From Mycolicibacterium setense (lineage in GTDB: Bacteria; Actinomycetota; Actinomycetes; Mycobacteriales; Mycobacteriaceae): DNA of 64,000 nucleotides. The stretch spans positions 496,001 through 560,000 of the forward strand of contig NZ_JTJW01000006.1 of the NCBI RefSeq assembly GCF_000805385.1. The letters are read 5' to 3'. The position numbers were made by a program, and so were the translations under genes. The notes under the pieces were generated by a model. It ran no database searches. It was not told the DNA's origin and was given only the letters and a program-made list of their open reading frames with translations. Below, in pieces: positions 1 through 8,948 of the stretch (positions are counted from its first letter, which is position 1; every line of letters starts with the position of its first letter).

Positions 1-65
1 ACCGCCGGCGGCCTGCCATCACCACTGAGATGGCGTCAACCGATGGGGCTCACGCGCGTTCGATC

Positions 66-803
66 TCAGATTGCGCTGCCGCCGCCATCGGCGTGCAGCG
101 TCGAACCGGTGATGAAACTCGAGCGTGGTGAGGCGAGGAACAGCACTGCGTGGGCGATTTCCTCAGGATCGGCGGTGCGCCCCAACGGCAGTGAGCGGCC
201 GAGCTCTTCGTTGGTCTCGCCCCACTCCGCCGCCACGCCTTCGGTTCTGGTCGGACCGGGCGCGACGCTGTTGACCCGGACACCACCTGCGCCGAACTCG
301 GCGGCCCAGGTGCGGGTGAGGGATTCCACGGCTGCCTTCGAGGCGCTATAGACCGACGCACCGGGGACGCCCTTCGATGCGACCATGGTGGTGACGTTGA
401 TGATGCTGCCGCGTCCCCGCTCGAGCATCCCCGGCACGAGGCCGGCGGCGAGGAAGTAGACGCCGCGGACATTGGTGTCGAAGGTCTTCTCGAATGCGCC
501 GATTCCCTGGTCGACCGTCAGCGCGGCCGGGAAGCTGGCTGCGTTGTTGACCAGGATGTCGACGTTACCAACTTGCTGTACAAGCGATTTCACGGAATCG
601 ATGTCGGCCAGGTCGGCTTGCACAAAGCGAACATTCCCCTTGACATCGGCAGCGGCGGCTTTCCCGCGGCCGGCGTCCCTTCCGGTGATGATCACCGACG
701 CGCCGGCGCCGGCCAGCAATCGGGCGGACGCGAGGCCGATGCCCGCGGTGCCGCCGGTGACCAATGCGGTCTGCTCTGACAGTTCCACTGTCCACTCCTT
801 CAT
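66..803 (-). CDS. SDR-family oxidoreductase
   Basis: Classical short-chain dehydrogenase of 245 residues; it oxidises or reduces an alcohol/carbonyl group with NAD(P)(H), substrate unknown, cytosolic. The cofactor motif TGGTAGIG is at residues 16-23, the NNA motif near 86-88 and the catalytic YSASK at 152-156. The position of the usual catalytic serine, 13 residues before the tyrosine, carries threonine (T139), which may still work. The C-terminus ends in the usual FITGSTLHADGG. The ATG at 803 overlaps the stop codon of the upstream sigma-factor gene in an ATGA arrangement, so the two are probably translationally coupled; a much longer reading frame exists upstream but only covers the sigma gene in another frame. 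Confidence 0.85.
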   Translation of the reverse strand: MKEWTVELSEQTALVTGGTAGIGLASARLLAGAGASVIITGRDAGRGKAAAADVKGNVRFVQADLADIDSVKSLVQQVGNVDILVNNAASFPAALTVDQGIGAFEKTFDTNVRGVYFLAAGLVPGMLERGRGSIINVTTMVASKGVPGASVYSASKAAVESLTRTWAAEFGAGGVRVNSVAPGPTRTEGVAAEWGETNEELGRSLPLGRTADPEEIAHAVLFLASPRSSFITGSTLHADGGGSAI

Positions 804-1405
804 GCGATGTGTTGTGAGACTTCGGAGTCGGAGTACCGACTGCGGGCGAGGGGTGCCAATGAGGCGCGCAGCCGTTGCCGACTCCGCGACACCCGGGACG
901 TCACCGTGCCGACGGGGACGTTCATGATCGATGCGGTTTCTGCGTAGGTGTATCCCTGGACCTCGGCGTAGTACAGCGCCGTGGTGAAGCCTTCGGGCAA
1001 CGCGGCAAGTGCCTGTCGAACCTCGTTGTGCGGCAGGTCGTTCAACACCTGCGCCTCGGCTGACTGCAAACCGATCGCGGAATGCGCCGCCGCATGGATC
1101 AGGTCGCGGTCGGTGATCTCGTCGACCGCGACTTCGGCGGGCCGCCGTTGAGCGCGGCGATGGGCGCTCACCCAGCGGTTGTAGAGAATTCGGAACAACC
1201 ACGCTTTGAGGTTGGTCCCCTCCTTGAATGTCCGAAATCCCGTGTACGCATGCAGCAGCGTGTCCTGCAGCAAGTCTTCGGCGTCGGCTTCGGTGCGGGC
1301 CAGTCGACGCGCGCCGCGCGCCAGTGCGTCGAACAGCGGCACCACCTCTTCGGCGAACCGTGCCGCAAGCTCTGGGTCGGGATCCGACCCGCCGGCGACC
1401 TTCAT
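800..1405 (-). CDS. ECF-type sigma factor (SigH/RpoE-like)
   Basis: Alternative RNA polymerase sigma factor, 201 residues, with only regions sigma2 and sigma4. Region 2 contains DAEDLLQDTLLHAY and the promoter-melting segment KAWLFRILYNRW (about residues 40-80); region 4 has the helix-turn-helix around TYAETASIMNVPVGTVTSRVSR. The ATG at 1405 is preceded by GGAGG at a good distance. No anti-sigma gene or zinc-binding HXXXCXXC protein follows; instead the stop overlaps the start of an SDR gene. The wording of region 2 is close to the SigH group, but I would not assign it to a named sigma factor. Confidence 0.85.
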   Translation of the reverse strand: MKVAGGSDPDPELAARFAEEVVPLFDALARGARRLARTEADAEDLLQDTLLHAYTGFRTFKEGTNLKAWLFRILYNRWVSAHRRAQRRPAEVAVDEITDRDLIHAAAHSAIGLQSAEAQVLNDLPHNEVRQALAALPEGFTTALYYAEVQGYTYAETASIMNVPVGTVTSRVSRSRQRLRASLAPLARSRYSDSEVSQHIA

Positions 1406-1563
1406 GATGGACCTCCAGGTGCTGCGATGTGTGGTGAAAGCCCGCTCGGACTGTCGAATTCAGACTGCTGGTTTCGCGAGCGGAGCGGACCCCTGGAAGT
1501 CCGTAGTCGATGGTCAGTAGTGGCGGCGGTCTCGGTTGTCGATGAACCCCTCCGATACGGCGC

Positions 1564-1618
1564 GGACGGGTACCTCCGGCGTCAGAACATTTGCGTCCTG
1601 ACGCCGGAGAACCCGTCC
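1564..1618. terminator. Long two-part inverted repeat, possible terminator or leader hairpin
   Basis: Perfect 12-bp arms CTCCGGCGTCAG (1574-1585) and CTGACGCCGGAG (1598-1609) with a 12-nt loop, extended by outer 8-bp arms GGACGGGT (1564-1571) and ACCCGTCC (1611-1618). It lies 75 bp past the stop of the metallo-hydrolase gene and about 160 bp before the sigma gene, both on the minus strand. There is no U-tract on either side, which is common for mycobacterial terminator hairpins. It could equally be a leader element of the sigma gene. Confidence 0.55.
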
Positions 1619-1692
1619 CAGGCGCCTCAACCCGTGTGGTGGTCCACCCGGGCGTGATGCGAGTTATGCCGTTCGTCCCTCACCTCACGAGG

Positions 1693-2607
1693 TCAGTAAT
1701 CCCAGACCGCCGGGACGCACCGGAAGACGTCGCCGGCGACTGCCACTCGGCAGACGGACGGGAACGGGAGGTGCGTCGCCACCAGCGACTCACCCGTGGC
1801 CGCAAGCTCTCGCAGCAGACGGACGCGGACGCGGGCCGCTTCCTCGGGGTCGTGTTCGAATCCGTTCTGCCACTCGGGGTTGTCGAACCCGGGGGCGAAC
1901 ACGGCGTCGCCGGCGAACGTCAGCTTCTCGCCGCGGGACTCCAGGCGGACGACGCTGTGCCCTGGGGTGTGACCACCGGTTCGGGTGATGAGCACCCCCG
2001 GTGCGACCTCATACTCCGTCTCGAACGTCCGCAGTTGTCCGCGGTACTCGTCCAAGAACTGCGTGGCGACCCTCCGAAGCACGTCCGGTATCGGCTGCGG
2101 CATGACGGTGCGCGAGAAATCGGGCGCCTCCCAGAACTCGGCCTCTGCGGTCGCTGCGTGGACCCGCAGATCCGGCCGCAGTCGCGCCTTCAGCCCCTCG
2201 GTGAGCAGCCCGCCCACATGGTCCATGTGCATGTGGGTGAGCACCACGTCGGTCACCGATGCGAGATCGACACCGGCGGCCTCCAACCGCTGGACGGTCT
2301 GACCGGCCCGGGGGAAGTCCGGGAACTCCAGCCCGAGGCCGGCGTCGACCAGGATGGTCTGATCGCCGCTGCGCACGACGACCACGTTGAGCGGCCAGTC
2401 GACGACCTCGGGAGGCAGGAAATTGTCGTCCAACCAGCTCGCCAACTCGGCCGGCTCGGTCGTGGTTGCCAAGGTCGAGGCAGTAATCGGCAACACCCCG
2501 TCGCTGATGACCAGCACCTCGATGTCGCCGACCGGCTGCGCGTAGCGCGACGGAACCAACTCGTCGAGACCCGAATTACCAAGGCGCGAAATATTGTCCA
2601 AGCTCAT
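1693..2607 (-). CDS. Metallo-beta-lactamase-fold hydrolase
   Basis: 304-residue MBL-fold metal-dependent hydrolase. The zinc-binding motif HMHMDH is near residues 124-129, followed by the GGHTPGHS motif (third histidine ligand), AGD (bridging aspartate) and a late THLPFPS histidine. No signal peptide, so cytosolic. The family includes lactonases, glyoxalase II-like enzymes and quorum-quenching hydrolases; the sequence alone does not choose the substrate. The ATG at 2607 follows a strong GGAGGAG ribosome binding site and overlaps the stop of a short upstream reading frame in an ATGA arrangement. Confidence 0.85.
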   Translation of the reverse strand: MSLDNISRLGNSGLDELVPSRYAQPVGDIEVLVISDGVLPITASTLATTTEPAELASWLDDNFLPPEVVDWPLNVVVVRSGDQTILVDAGLGLEFPDFPRAGQTVQRLEAAGVDLASVTDVVLTHMHMDHVGGLLTEGLKARLRPDLRVHAATAEAEFWEAPDFSRTVMPQPIPDVLRRVATQFLDEYRGQLRTFETEYEVAPGVLITRTGGHTPGHSVVRLESRGEKLTFAGDAVFAPGFDNPEWQNGFEHDPEEAARVRVRLLRELAATGESLVATHLPFPSVCRVAVAGDVFRCVPAVWDY

Positions 2608-2855
2608 GTTTCTCCTCCTGAGGGCGTGACCGAAGAAATCTTCGAAATGGGTGTTCGGTCTGTGAAACGCCCTTCGGTGGCGGGAACGATCCAGCGATCG
2701 GGCAGACGTCGTCCCTGGGCAGTCGCGTCGGTGAGCGCTTCGAGAACCTGTCCGCGGTGGGCGAATGTGAAGTGGAGGTTCGAGGCCGTGGATAACTGAC
2801 GGCCGGCGCTGCGATGATTGCGCCTTATGCTTTCCACCAACTGGAGGAACCGCAT
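2604..2855 (-). CDS. Possible small protein upstream of the MBL hydrolase (83 aa)
   Basis: An open frame of 83 codons ending in TGA that overlaps the ATG of the MBL hydrolase by four bases. I recognise no family. The product would be basic in its first half (QLVESIRRNHRSAGRQ) with no membrane segment. Third-position GC is clearly lower than in neighbouring genes and a good ribosome binding site is not evident, so it may be non-coding. The overlap is the main argument for it. If it is not real, 2608-2908 is simply the divergent promoter region between the MBL hydrolase and the DUF1190-like gene. Confidence 0.25.
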   Translation of the reverse strand: MRFLQLVESIRRNHRSAGRQLSTASNLHFTFAHRGQVLEALTDATAQGRRLPDRWIVPATEGRFTDRTPISKISSVTPSGGET

Positions 2856-2908
2856 GCGGATCGTCCTCCTATGATGACCGGCAGGTATCACTGTTGCGGG
2901 GGGTGTGA

Positions 2909-3484
2909 ATGACGTCAGGGCCGAACGACCCGAACCACTCGATGAGCTATGACCCGCTGGGGCCAGATCGAGGATCGATTCGCTGGCAGGATCCGGCCAC
3001 CGCCACGCCGCGGCCTCCGACCGTCGCCGAGGCACGTCAGCGGGACAAAGCGCAGAAGGCCCGTGAGGCGGCCGAGCAGTTCGCGGCCCTGCAGGAGCAG
3101 AAGGCGCAGGAGCGCAAGGCCCGCAACGGCAAGATCCTGATGGGCTCGGTGGCCGTGGTCGGTGTGGTGGGGGTGGTCGCGTTGGGCTACCACCTGCTGC
3201 ACAAAGAGGAAATCGCAGCGTCGTGCGTCAAGGACGGCACCAACGAGGTGGTGCCCGATTCGTATTGCTCCAGTGGCCACAGCAGCTCCGGGGGCACCTT
3301 CATCTACCTTGGCTCGCCGTACCGGTACTACTACGGCGGCAACAACGGGGGAGTGGGCACCATCGCCCGAGGCGGAACGCTGGAGATGCCCAAGGGCACC
3401 ACCGCCAAGACGAAGTCGGGGACCTCGATCTCCCGGGGCGGATTCGGCTCGTCGTCCAGCTATGGCGGAAGCTCGGGCAGCTGA
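2909..3484 (+). CDS. DUF1190/YgiB-like membrane-anchored protein
   Basis: 191-residue protein: charged N-terminal coiled-coil stretch (about residues 40-75, rich in Glu/Gln/Lys/Arg), one membrane helix (about 77-95, VAVVGVVGVVALGYHLL), then a Cys-containing, Gly/Ser/Tyr-rich tail with SYCSSGHSSSGG and a low-complexity SSSYGGSSGS end. This layout matches the YgiB/YjfM (DUF1190) family, which accompanies ATP-grasp ligases of the glutathionylspermidine-synthase type. The next gene, which follows directly after the stop, is such a ligase, so the protein is probably its partner or substrate. A GGGGGG-type Shine-Dalgarno precedes the ATG. First gene of a three-gene operon. Confidence 0.75.
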   Translation: MTSGPNDPNHSMSYDPLGPDRGSIRWQDPATATPRPPTVAEARQRDKAQKAREAAEQFAALQEQKAQERKARNGKILMGSVAVVGVVGVVALGYHLLHKEEIAASCVKDGTNEVVPDSYCSSGHSSSGGTFIYLGSPYRYYYGGNNGGVGTIARGGTLEMPKGTTAKTKSGTSISRGGFGSSSSYGGSSGS

Positions 3485-4648
3485 ATGCGGCGTCAACGCA
3501 GTTCCCCGCGGGCCGGCTGGGAACAGATCGTCGCCGACCAGGGCATGTGTTTCGGGACTCCGGCGCGTGACGCGACCGGTGCCGACCGGCCGTACTGGGA
3601 CGAATCGGTGCATTACGTCTTCGACATGGACGAGGTGCTGTCGATCGAGGCCTCCGTGGAAGTGCTGCACTCGATGTGCCTGGAGGCCGTCGAGCACGTG
3701 GTGCTGACCGGGCGCTACCGCGACTTCGGGCTGCCCGAATGGAGCTGGGAACACATCGAGAAGTCCTGGCGGCGCAGTGATCCGCACCTGTACGGCCGGT
3801 TCGACCTGCGTTACGACGGCCGCAGGCCCCCGGTACTGCTGGAGTACAACGCCGACACCCCGACCACGTTGCTGGAAGCAGCGATCCTGCAATGGCACTG
3901 GAAGACCGACGTGTACCCGGCAGACGATCAGTGGAACTCGTTGCACGAGAAGCTGGTTGAGCGCTGGGGTGAGATCCGGGACCGCCTGCCCGGGCCGGAG
4001 ACCTACTTCACCTGGTCGGGTGCCGAGGTCAGCGGTGAGGATCACGTGACCGTTGCCTATCTGCAGGAGTGTGCGGCCGAGGCAGGGCTGCGCACCGTGG
4101 GGCTGGCCATCGAGGACATCGGCTTCGACGCCGACCTCGACAGGTTCGTCGACCTGGAGGAAGCTCCCATGTCGTCGATCTTCAAGCTCTACCCCTGGGA
4201 GTGGATGCTCGACGACGATTTCGGCCGCCGGGCAGTCGAACAGATGCCCTCCACCATGTGGGTGGAACCGCTGTGGAAGACGCTGCTGAGCAACAAGGCG
4301 ATCCTGGCGGTGCTGTGGGAGATGTACCCCGGGCATCCGAACCTGTTGCCCGCCTATGTGGATGACCCGCACGAGCTCACCGACTATGTGCGCAAGCCCA
4401 AGCTGGGGCGGGAGGGCGCCAACATCACCATCGTCGGCGCCGGCTACGAGACCGAGACGGGTGGCGTCTACGGCGAAGAGGGCTATGTGTACCAGTTGCT
4501 GGATCCACTACCGCAATTCGACGACATGCGCCCGGCGTTGGGTGCATGGATCGTCGGCGACGAATCTGCCGGCCTCGGCATCCGCGAGACCTCCGGTCTC
4601 GTCACCGACAACGGCGCTGCCTTTGTGCCACACCGCATCCCGCTGTGA
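3485..4648 (+). CDS. ATP-grasp amidoligase, glutathionylspermidine synthase-like (YgiC/YjfC)
   Basis: 387-residue homologue of the C-terminal synthetase domain of glutathionylspermidine synthase, the YgiC/YjfC group, which forms amide bonds with ATP. Typical blocks are LLEYNADTPTTLLEAA (about residues 118-133), the FKLYPWEWM stretch, the RKPKLGREGANI segment that contacts ATP, and the near-terminal AWIVGDESAGLGIRE with SGLVTDNGAAFVPHRI. There is no amidase domain, so it is a ligase only. The ATG directly follows the stop of the DUF1190-like gene and a DUF350 membrane protein follows 18 bases later. Iyer and co-workers described this gene set as a likely peptide- or polyamine-modifying system; the actual product is unknown. 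Confidence 0.85.
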   Translation: MRRQRSSPRAGWEQIVADQGMCFGTPARDATGADRPYWDESVHYVFDMDEVLSIEASVEVLHSMCLEAVEHVVLTGRYRDFGLPEWSWEHIEKSWRRSDPHLYGRFDLRYDGRRPPVLLEYNADTPTTLLEAAILQWHWKTDVYPADDQWNSLHEKLVERWGEIRDRLPGPETYFTWSGAEVSGEDHVTVAYLQECAAEAGLRTVGLAIEDIGFDADLDRFVDLEEAPMSSIFKLYPWEWMLDDDFGRRAVEQMPSTMWVEPLWKTLLSNKAILAVLWEMYPGHPNLLPAYVDDPHELTDYVRKPKLGREGANITIVGAGYETETGGVYGEEGYVYQLLDPLPQFDDMRPALGAWIVGDESAGLGIRETSGLVTDNGAAFVPHRIPL

Positions 4649-4666
4649 CCTGGAAGGAATAATCCT

Positions 4667-5122
4667 ATGACAACCACTCTGGTTGCGCTCGACTCCGATT
4701 ACTGGTCGGTTCTGGGCCACGGGGTCTCGGCGATCGTGTTGTACACGATTGTCGGTGTGGCACTGATGATCCTGGGTTTCTACGTGATCGACTGGACCAC
4801 GCCCGGGCCGTTGCGGACCTTGGTGCGAGCCGGCCGGCCCAATGCCGCCGCGGTAGCGGCCTCCGGGGTGGTGTCGATGGCATTCATCATCGTTCTCGCC
4901 ATCTATTCCTCGTCGGGCGACCTCATCCACGGTCTCATCATGACGTTGGTGTTCGGGCTCTTGGGCATTGCGGCCCAGGCGTTTTCCGTCCGGCTGATCG
5001 GCGCGATCAAAGGCATCGACATCGGCATGGTGCTGGCCTCCGAGCGGTTCACGCCGCAGGTCCTGGTCGTGACGGCCTCTTACCTGGCGTTCGGGCTGAT
5101 CGTCGCCGCAGCGATCCTCTAG
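4667..5122 (+). CDS. DUF350 (YjfL-like) membrane protein
   Basis: 151-residue polytopic inner-membrane protein with four hydrophobic segments (about residues 18-40, 62-80, 87-108 and 128-150), matching the DUF350 family. It is the third gene of the DUF1190/ATP-grasp/DUF350 operon and has GGAAGGA as ribosome binding site. DUF350 proteins accompany these ligases in Proteobacteria too, suggesting that the modification takes place at, or is sensed by, the membrane. Convergent with glycerate kinase with only six bases between the stop codons, leaving no room for a dedicated terminator. Confidence 0.8.
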   Translation: MTTTLVALDSDYWSVLGHGVSAIVLYTIVGVALMILGFYVIDWTTPGPLRTLVRAGRPNAAAVAASGVVSMAFIIVLAIYSSSGDLIHGLIMTLVFGLLGIAAQAFSVRLIGAIKGIDIGMVLASERFTPQVLVVTASYLAFGLIVAAAIL

Positions 5123-5128
5123 GTCGCG

Positions 5129-6250
5129 CTACAAGGCGCGGCAGACTTCGGCGGTCGCACGCGTCAACGCGGCCGCGCCGTCACGCAAAGCCTGTTCCAG
5201 TGGGACGCCCGGTGCGGTGATGGGCACCAATTTCTCGACACCGTTGGCCAGCAACACATCGGCATCCGCTGCCACGCGGCCGGCGAAAATCACCACCCGG
5301 GCACCGGTGCGCGCAGCCATCTGGGCGACACCGAACGGTGTCTTGCCCAGCATGGTCTGGGCGTCGACACTGCCTTCACCGGTGAACACCCAGTCCGCAC
5401 CGGTCAGCGACTGCTCCAAGCCAACGGTCTGGGCGACCACTTCGACACCCGGAGCGCATTCGGCGGCAAGGAATTCCATCAGGCCGAAGCCGAGACCGCC
5501 GGCAGCTCCGGCCCCCGGGCGGTCTGGTCGGGCGTGGCCGAGCGCAGCCCGCGTCACGTCCACCAGCTGCGCCAGGGCGGCGTCGAGCACCGCGACATCG
5601 GCCGGGGTGGCGCCCTTCTGTGGCCCGAAAACCGCACTGGCACCGTCGGTTCCGAGCAGCGGCGCGGTGACGTCGGACGCCACCCGGACGGTGACATCGG
5701 CCAGCCGGGGGTCCAGACCCGAGACATCGATGTGCTGCAGCCGCGCCAGCGCCGCGCCGCCGGGCGGCAGTACGGCGCCGTCGCCGTCGGTGAAGACGAC
5801 ACCGAGAGCGGCGAGCATGCCGACCCCGCCGTCGTTGGTCGCCGATCCGCCGATCCCGATCAGCAGCTCGGTCGCACCGTGATCCAGGGCCGAGGTGATC
5901 AGCTGGCCGACTCCGAAGGTGCTGGCGCTCAGGACATCCCGGTCCGAAGGTGCCACCAGTTCCAGACCTGAGGCGCCGGCCATCTCGATCACTGCGAGGC
6001 GGCGTGCGGCGATGGAACCGTACGTGGCGCGCGTGGGCCGGCCCAGTGGATCGCTGACCTCGACCGTGATGCGGTCGCCACCGAGCGCGTCGACGACGGC
6101 GTCCACCGTCCCCTCGCCGCCGTCGGCCATCGGCACCCCGATGCATTCGGCGTCGGGCAGTACCGACCGGACACCTTCGCGCATCGCCGCCACCGCTCGC
6201 GACGCGGTCATCGACTCCTTGAAAGAGTCCGGGGCCAGAACGATCTTCAT
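5129..6250 (-). CDS. Glycerate kinase
   Basis: 373-residue glycerate kinase (GlxK/GarK family), ATP-dependent phosphorylation of D-glycerate, feeding glyoxylate, serine or sugar-acid breakdown into glycolysis. The N-terminus MKIVLAPDSFKESMTA is the family hallmark; GVPMADGGEGTVDA and IGIGGSATNDGGVGML follow at about residues 40 and 125, and FTGEGSVDAQTMLGKTP near residue 290. The reading frame is open 46 codons further upstream, but the family start at 6250 is clear. Neighbours give no pathway clue. Confidence 0.92.
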   Translation of the reverse strand: MKIVLAPDSFKESMTASRAVAAMREGVRSVLPDAECIGVPMADGGEGTVDAVVDALGGDRITVEVSDPLGRPTRATYGSIAARRLAVIEMAGASGLELVAPSDRDVLSASTFGVGQLITSALDHGATELLIGIGGSATNDGGVGMLAALGVVFTDGDGAVLPPGGAALARLQHIDVSGLDPRLADVTVRVASDVTAPLLGTDGASAVFGPQKGATPADVAVLDAALAQLVDVTRAALGHARPDRPGAGAAGGLGFGLMEFLAAECAPGVEVVAQTVGLEQSLTGADWVFTGEGSVDAQTMLGKTPFGVAQMAARTGARVVIFAGRVAADADVLLANGVEKLVPITAPGVPLEQALRDGAAALTRATAEVCRAL

Positions 6251-6302
6251 CCGAACCGGGACATTACCGACTGCGAGGCCGCTCGGCGCGGTGGAGCGCC
6301 CG

Positions 6303-6743
6303 TCAGAACACCGCTTGGGCCAGGAGTCGTTTGAGTTCGCGTCGCTGGCCGGAATCGAGTCGCTCGAGGACCTCGTCCTCGGCGGCAAGTACCGCCGCTT
6401 CGGCCTGTTTGAGCAACTCGGTGCCCTCGGTGGTCAGTTCGGCCGGCAGCGCCCGTCCTGAATCGACCGTGGCAGGTCGGCGCACCGCACCGCGCTGCTG
6501 TAATCCGCGCACCACGTTGTTCATCGCCTGTGGTGAGACGTTGGTGTGGCGGGCGAGTTCGGCGTTGGACTGACCGGGGGCCATGGACAGCACGCGCAGG
6601 CAGACGAATTCCGGCAGCGTGAGTCCGAGCGGTTGCAGCTGCGTGGCGACCTTCGGTTGCAGCACTGCGACCACGCGGTACATCAGGTATCCGAGAGGCT
6701 GCTCCTCAAGGACGCCCCCCACATCGGCGTTCATATCAAGCAT
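6303..6743 (-). CDS. MarR-family transcriptional regulator
   Basis: Winged-helix regulator of about 146 residues. The recognition region is SNAELARHTNVSPQAMNNVVRGLQQRGAVRR, followed by the wing and a C-terminal helix for dimerisation. Start choice is uncertain: ATG at 6743 or 6734, or TTG at 6758. It is divergent from a methyltransferase gene; a perfect 19-bp palindrome between them is its likely operator, so it presumably represses both itself and the methyltransferase until a small ligand binds. Confidence 0.85.
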   Translation of the reverse strand: MLDMNADVGGVLEEQPLGYLMYRVVAVLQPKVATQLQPLGLTLPEFVCLRVLSMAPGQSNAELARHTNVSPQAMNNVVRGLQQRGAVRRPATVDSGRALPAELTTEGTELLKQAEAAVLAAEDEVLERLDSGQRRELKRLLAQAVF

Positions 6744-6751
6744 ATTGACAC

Positions 6752-7472
<721 letters not shown>

Positions 7473-7618
7473 TTGCGGGCTGACCTGCGCCCGCCGGCGA
7501 CACTCGGTCCGCGAAAGCTCCCCGAGCTAGGTGTGCTGCCCGGCATAGGGCAGGATAGAGAGGCCGTCCAGGGTGAACCCGGGTGGCTCTCTACATGCGA
7601 GGAGTGCCGAGGAGACCG

Positions 7619-8368
7619 ATGGCGGATCCGAATATCGCCGACGAGGGCGCAGCACCCATTCGTCCCTTTTACACGAGGGTTCTGCTGAAGCTTGGCGGAG
7701 AGATGTTCGGCGGTGGCCAGGTCGGCCTCGACCCCGATGTCGTGCACCAGGTGGCCCGCCAGATCGCCGCAGTGGTGCGCAGCGGCGTCCAGGTCGCCGT
7801 CGTGATCGGCGGCGGCAACTTCTTCCGCGGCGCCCAACTGCAACAGCGCGGCATGGAGCGCACGCGAAGCGACTACATGGGCATGCTCGGAACTGTGATG
7901 AACAGCCTTGCGCTGCAAGACTTCCTGCAGAAGGAGGGCATCGACACCCGCGTGCAGACCGCCATCACCATGGGCCAGGTGGCCGAGCCGTACATCCCTT
8001 TGCGCGCAGTGCGCCACCTGGAAAAGGGTCGCGTCGTCATCTTCGGTGCAGGCATGGGCCTGCCCTACTTCTCCACCGACACCACCGCCGCGCAGCGGGC
8101 CCTGGAAATCGGGGCCGACGTTGTGCTGATGGCCAAGGCCGTCGACGGCGTCTACACCGCCGACCCGCGGGAAGACCCGAACGCCGAGCTGCTCACCGAG
8201 GTAAGCCATCGCGAGGTCATCGATCGCGGCCTGCGGGTCGCCGATGCCACCGCCTTCAGTTTGTGTATGGACAACCGGATGCCGATGCTGGTGTTCAACC
8301 TGCTCACCGAAGGCAATATCGCCCGCGCGGTGGCGGGTGAGAAGATCGGAACACTGGTCACCACCTGA
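7619..8368 (+). CDS. pyrH: Uridylate kinase
   Basis: UMP kinase, about 249 residues, converting UMP to UDP in pyrimidine synthesis; hexameric, of the amino-acid-kinase fold. Family blocks: [12 protein letters not shown] near the N-terminus, [32 protein letters not shown], and [18 protein letters not shown]. The ATG at 7619 has GGAG in front; earlier GTG (7583) and ATG (7595) are in frame but give an unlikely N-terminus. It starts the conserved pyrH-frr-cdsA cluster (Rv2883c-Rv2881c order). Confidence 0.95.
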   Translation: MADPNIADEGAAPIRPFYTRVLLKLGGEMFGGGQVGLDPDVVHQVARQIAAVVRSGVQVAVVIGGGNFFRGAQLQQRGMERTRSDYMGMLGTVMNSLALQDFLQKEGIDTRVQTAITMGQVAEPYIPLRAVRHLEKGRVVIFGAGMGLPYFSTDTTAAQRALEIGADVVLMAKAVDGVYTADPREDPNAELLTEVSHREVIDRGLRVADATAFSLCMDNRMPMLVFNLLTEGNIARAVAGEKIGTLVTT

Positions 8369-8390
8369 ACGGGAAACGGGAGAAGCCGAC

Positions 8391-8948
8391 GTGATCGACG
8401 AAACTCTCTTCGACGCTGAAGAGAAGATGGAAAAGGCCGTAAGTGTGGCCCGTGACGACCTGGCCACCATTCGGACCGGCCGGGCCAATCCGGGCATGTT
8501 TTCCCGCATCAACATCGACTACTACGGGGCGACGACGCCGATCACGCAGATGGCGAGCATCAACGTCCCCGAGGCGCGCATGGTCGTGATCAAGCCCTAC
8601 GAGGCGGCCCAGCTCAAGCCGATCGAGGATGCGATCCGCCACTCCGACCTCGGGGTCAACCCGACCAACGACGGCAGCATCATCCGGATCTCCATTCCGC
8701 AGCTCACTGAGGAACGCCGCCGCGAGCTGGTCAAACAGGCCAAGTCCAAGGGCGAGGACGCCAAGGTCTCGGTACGCAACATCCGCCGCAAGGCGATGGA
8801 AGAGCTCAGCCGCATCAAGAAGGACGGCGAGGCGGGCGAGGACGAGGTCGGGCGCGCGGAGAAGGACCTCGACAAGTCCACCCACACCTACACCAGCCAG
8901 ATCGACGAGCTGGTCAAGCACAAGGAAGGCGAACTGCTGGAGGTCTAG
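8391..8948 (+). CDS. frr: Ribosome recycling factor
   Basis: 185-residue RRF, which releases ribosomes from mRNA after termination together with EF-G. Recognisable segments: [41 protein letters not shown] and the long helical arms [25 protein letters not shown] region. The start is GTG at 8391, giving exactly the length of the M. tuberculosis protein; the reading frame is open further upstream inside pyrH but that part is a shadow. It lies 22 bp after pyrH and its stop overlaps the cdsA start by one base. Confidence 0.96.
   Translation: MIDETLFDAEEKMEKAVSVARDDLATIRTGRANPGMFSRINIDYYGATTPITQMASINVPEARMVVIKPYEAAQLKPIEDAIRHSDLGVNPTNDGSIIRISIPQLTEERRRELVKQAKSKGEDAKVSVRNIRRKAMEELSRIKKDGEAGEDEVGRAEKDLDKSTHTYTSQIDELVKHKEGELLEV

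Noticed and set aside
804..1202. N-terminal extension of the SDR at 66-803
   Set aside because: The extra 133 codons lie inside the sigma-factor gene in another frame and are low-complexity Arg/Pro; the SDR fold starts at 803.
2915..4372. 485-codon minus-strand reading frame
   Set aside because: It is antisense to the DUF1190-like and ATP-grasp genes, whose products are clearly recognisable; its translation is Arg/Gly/His-rich without any motif.
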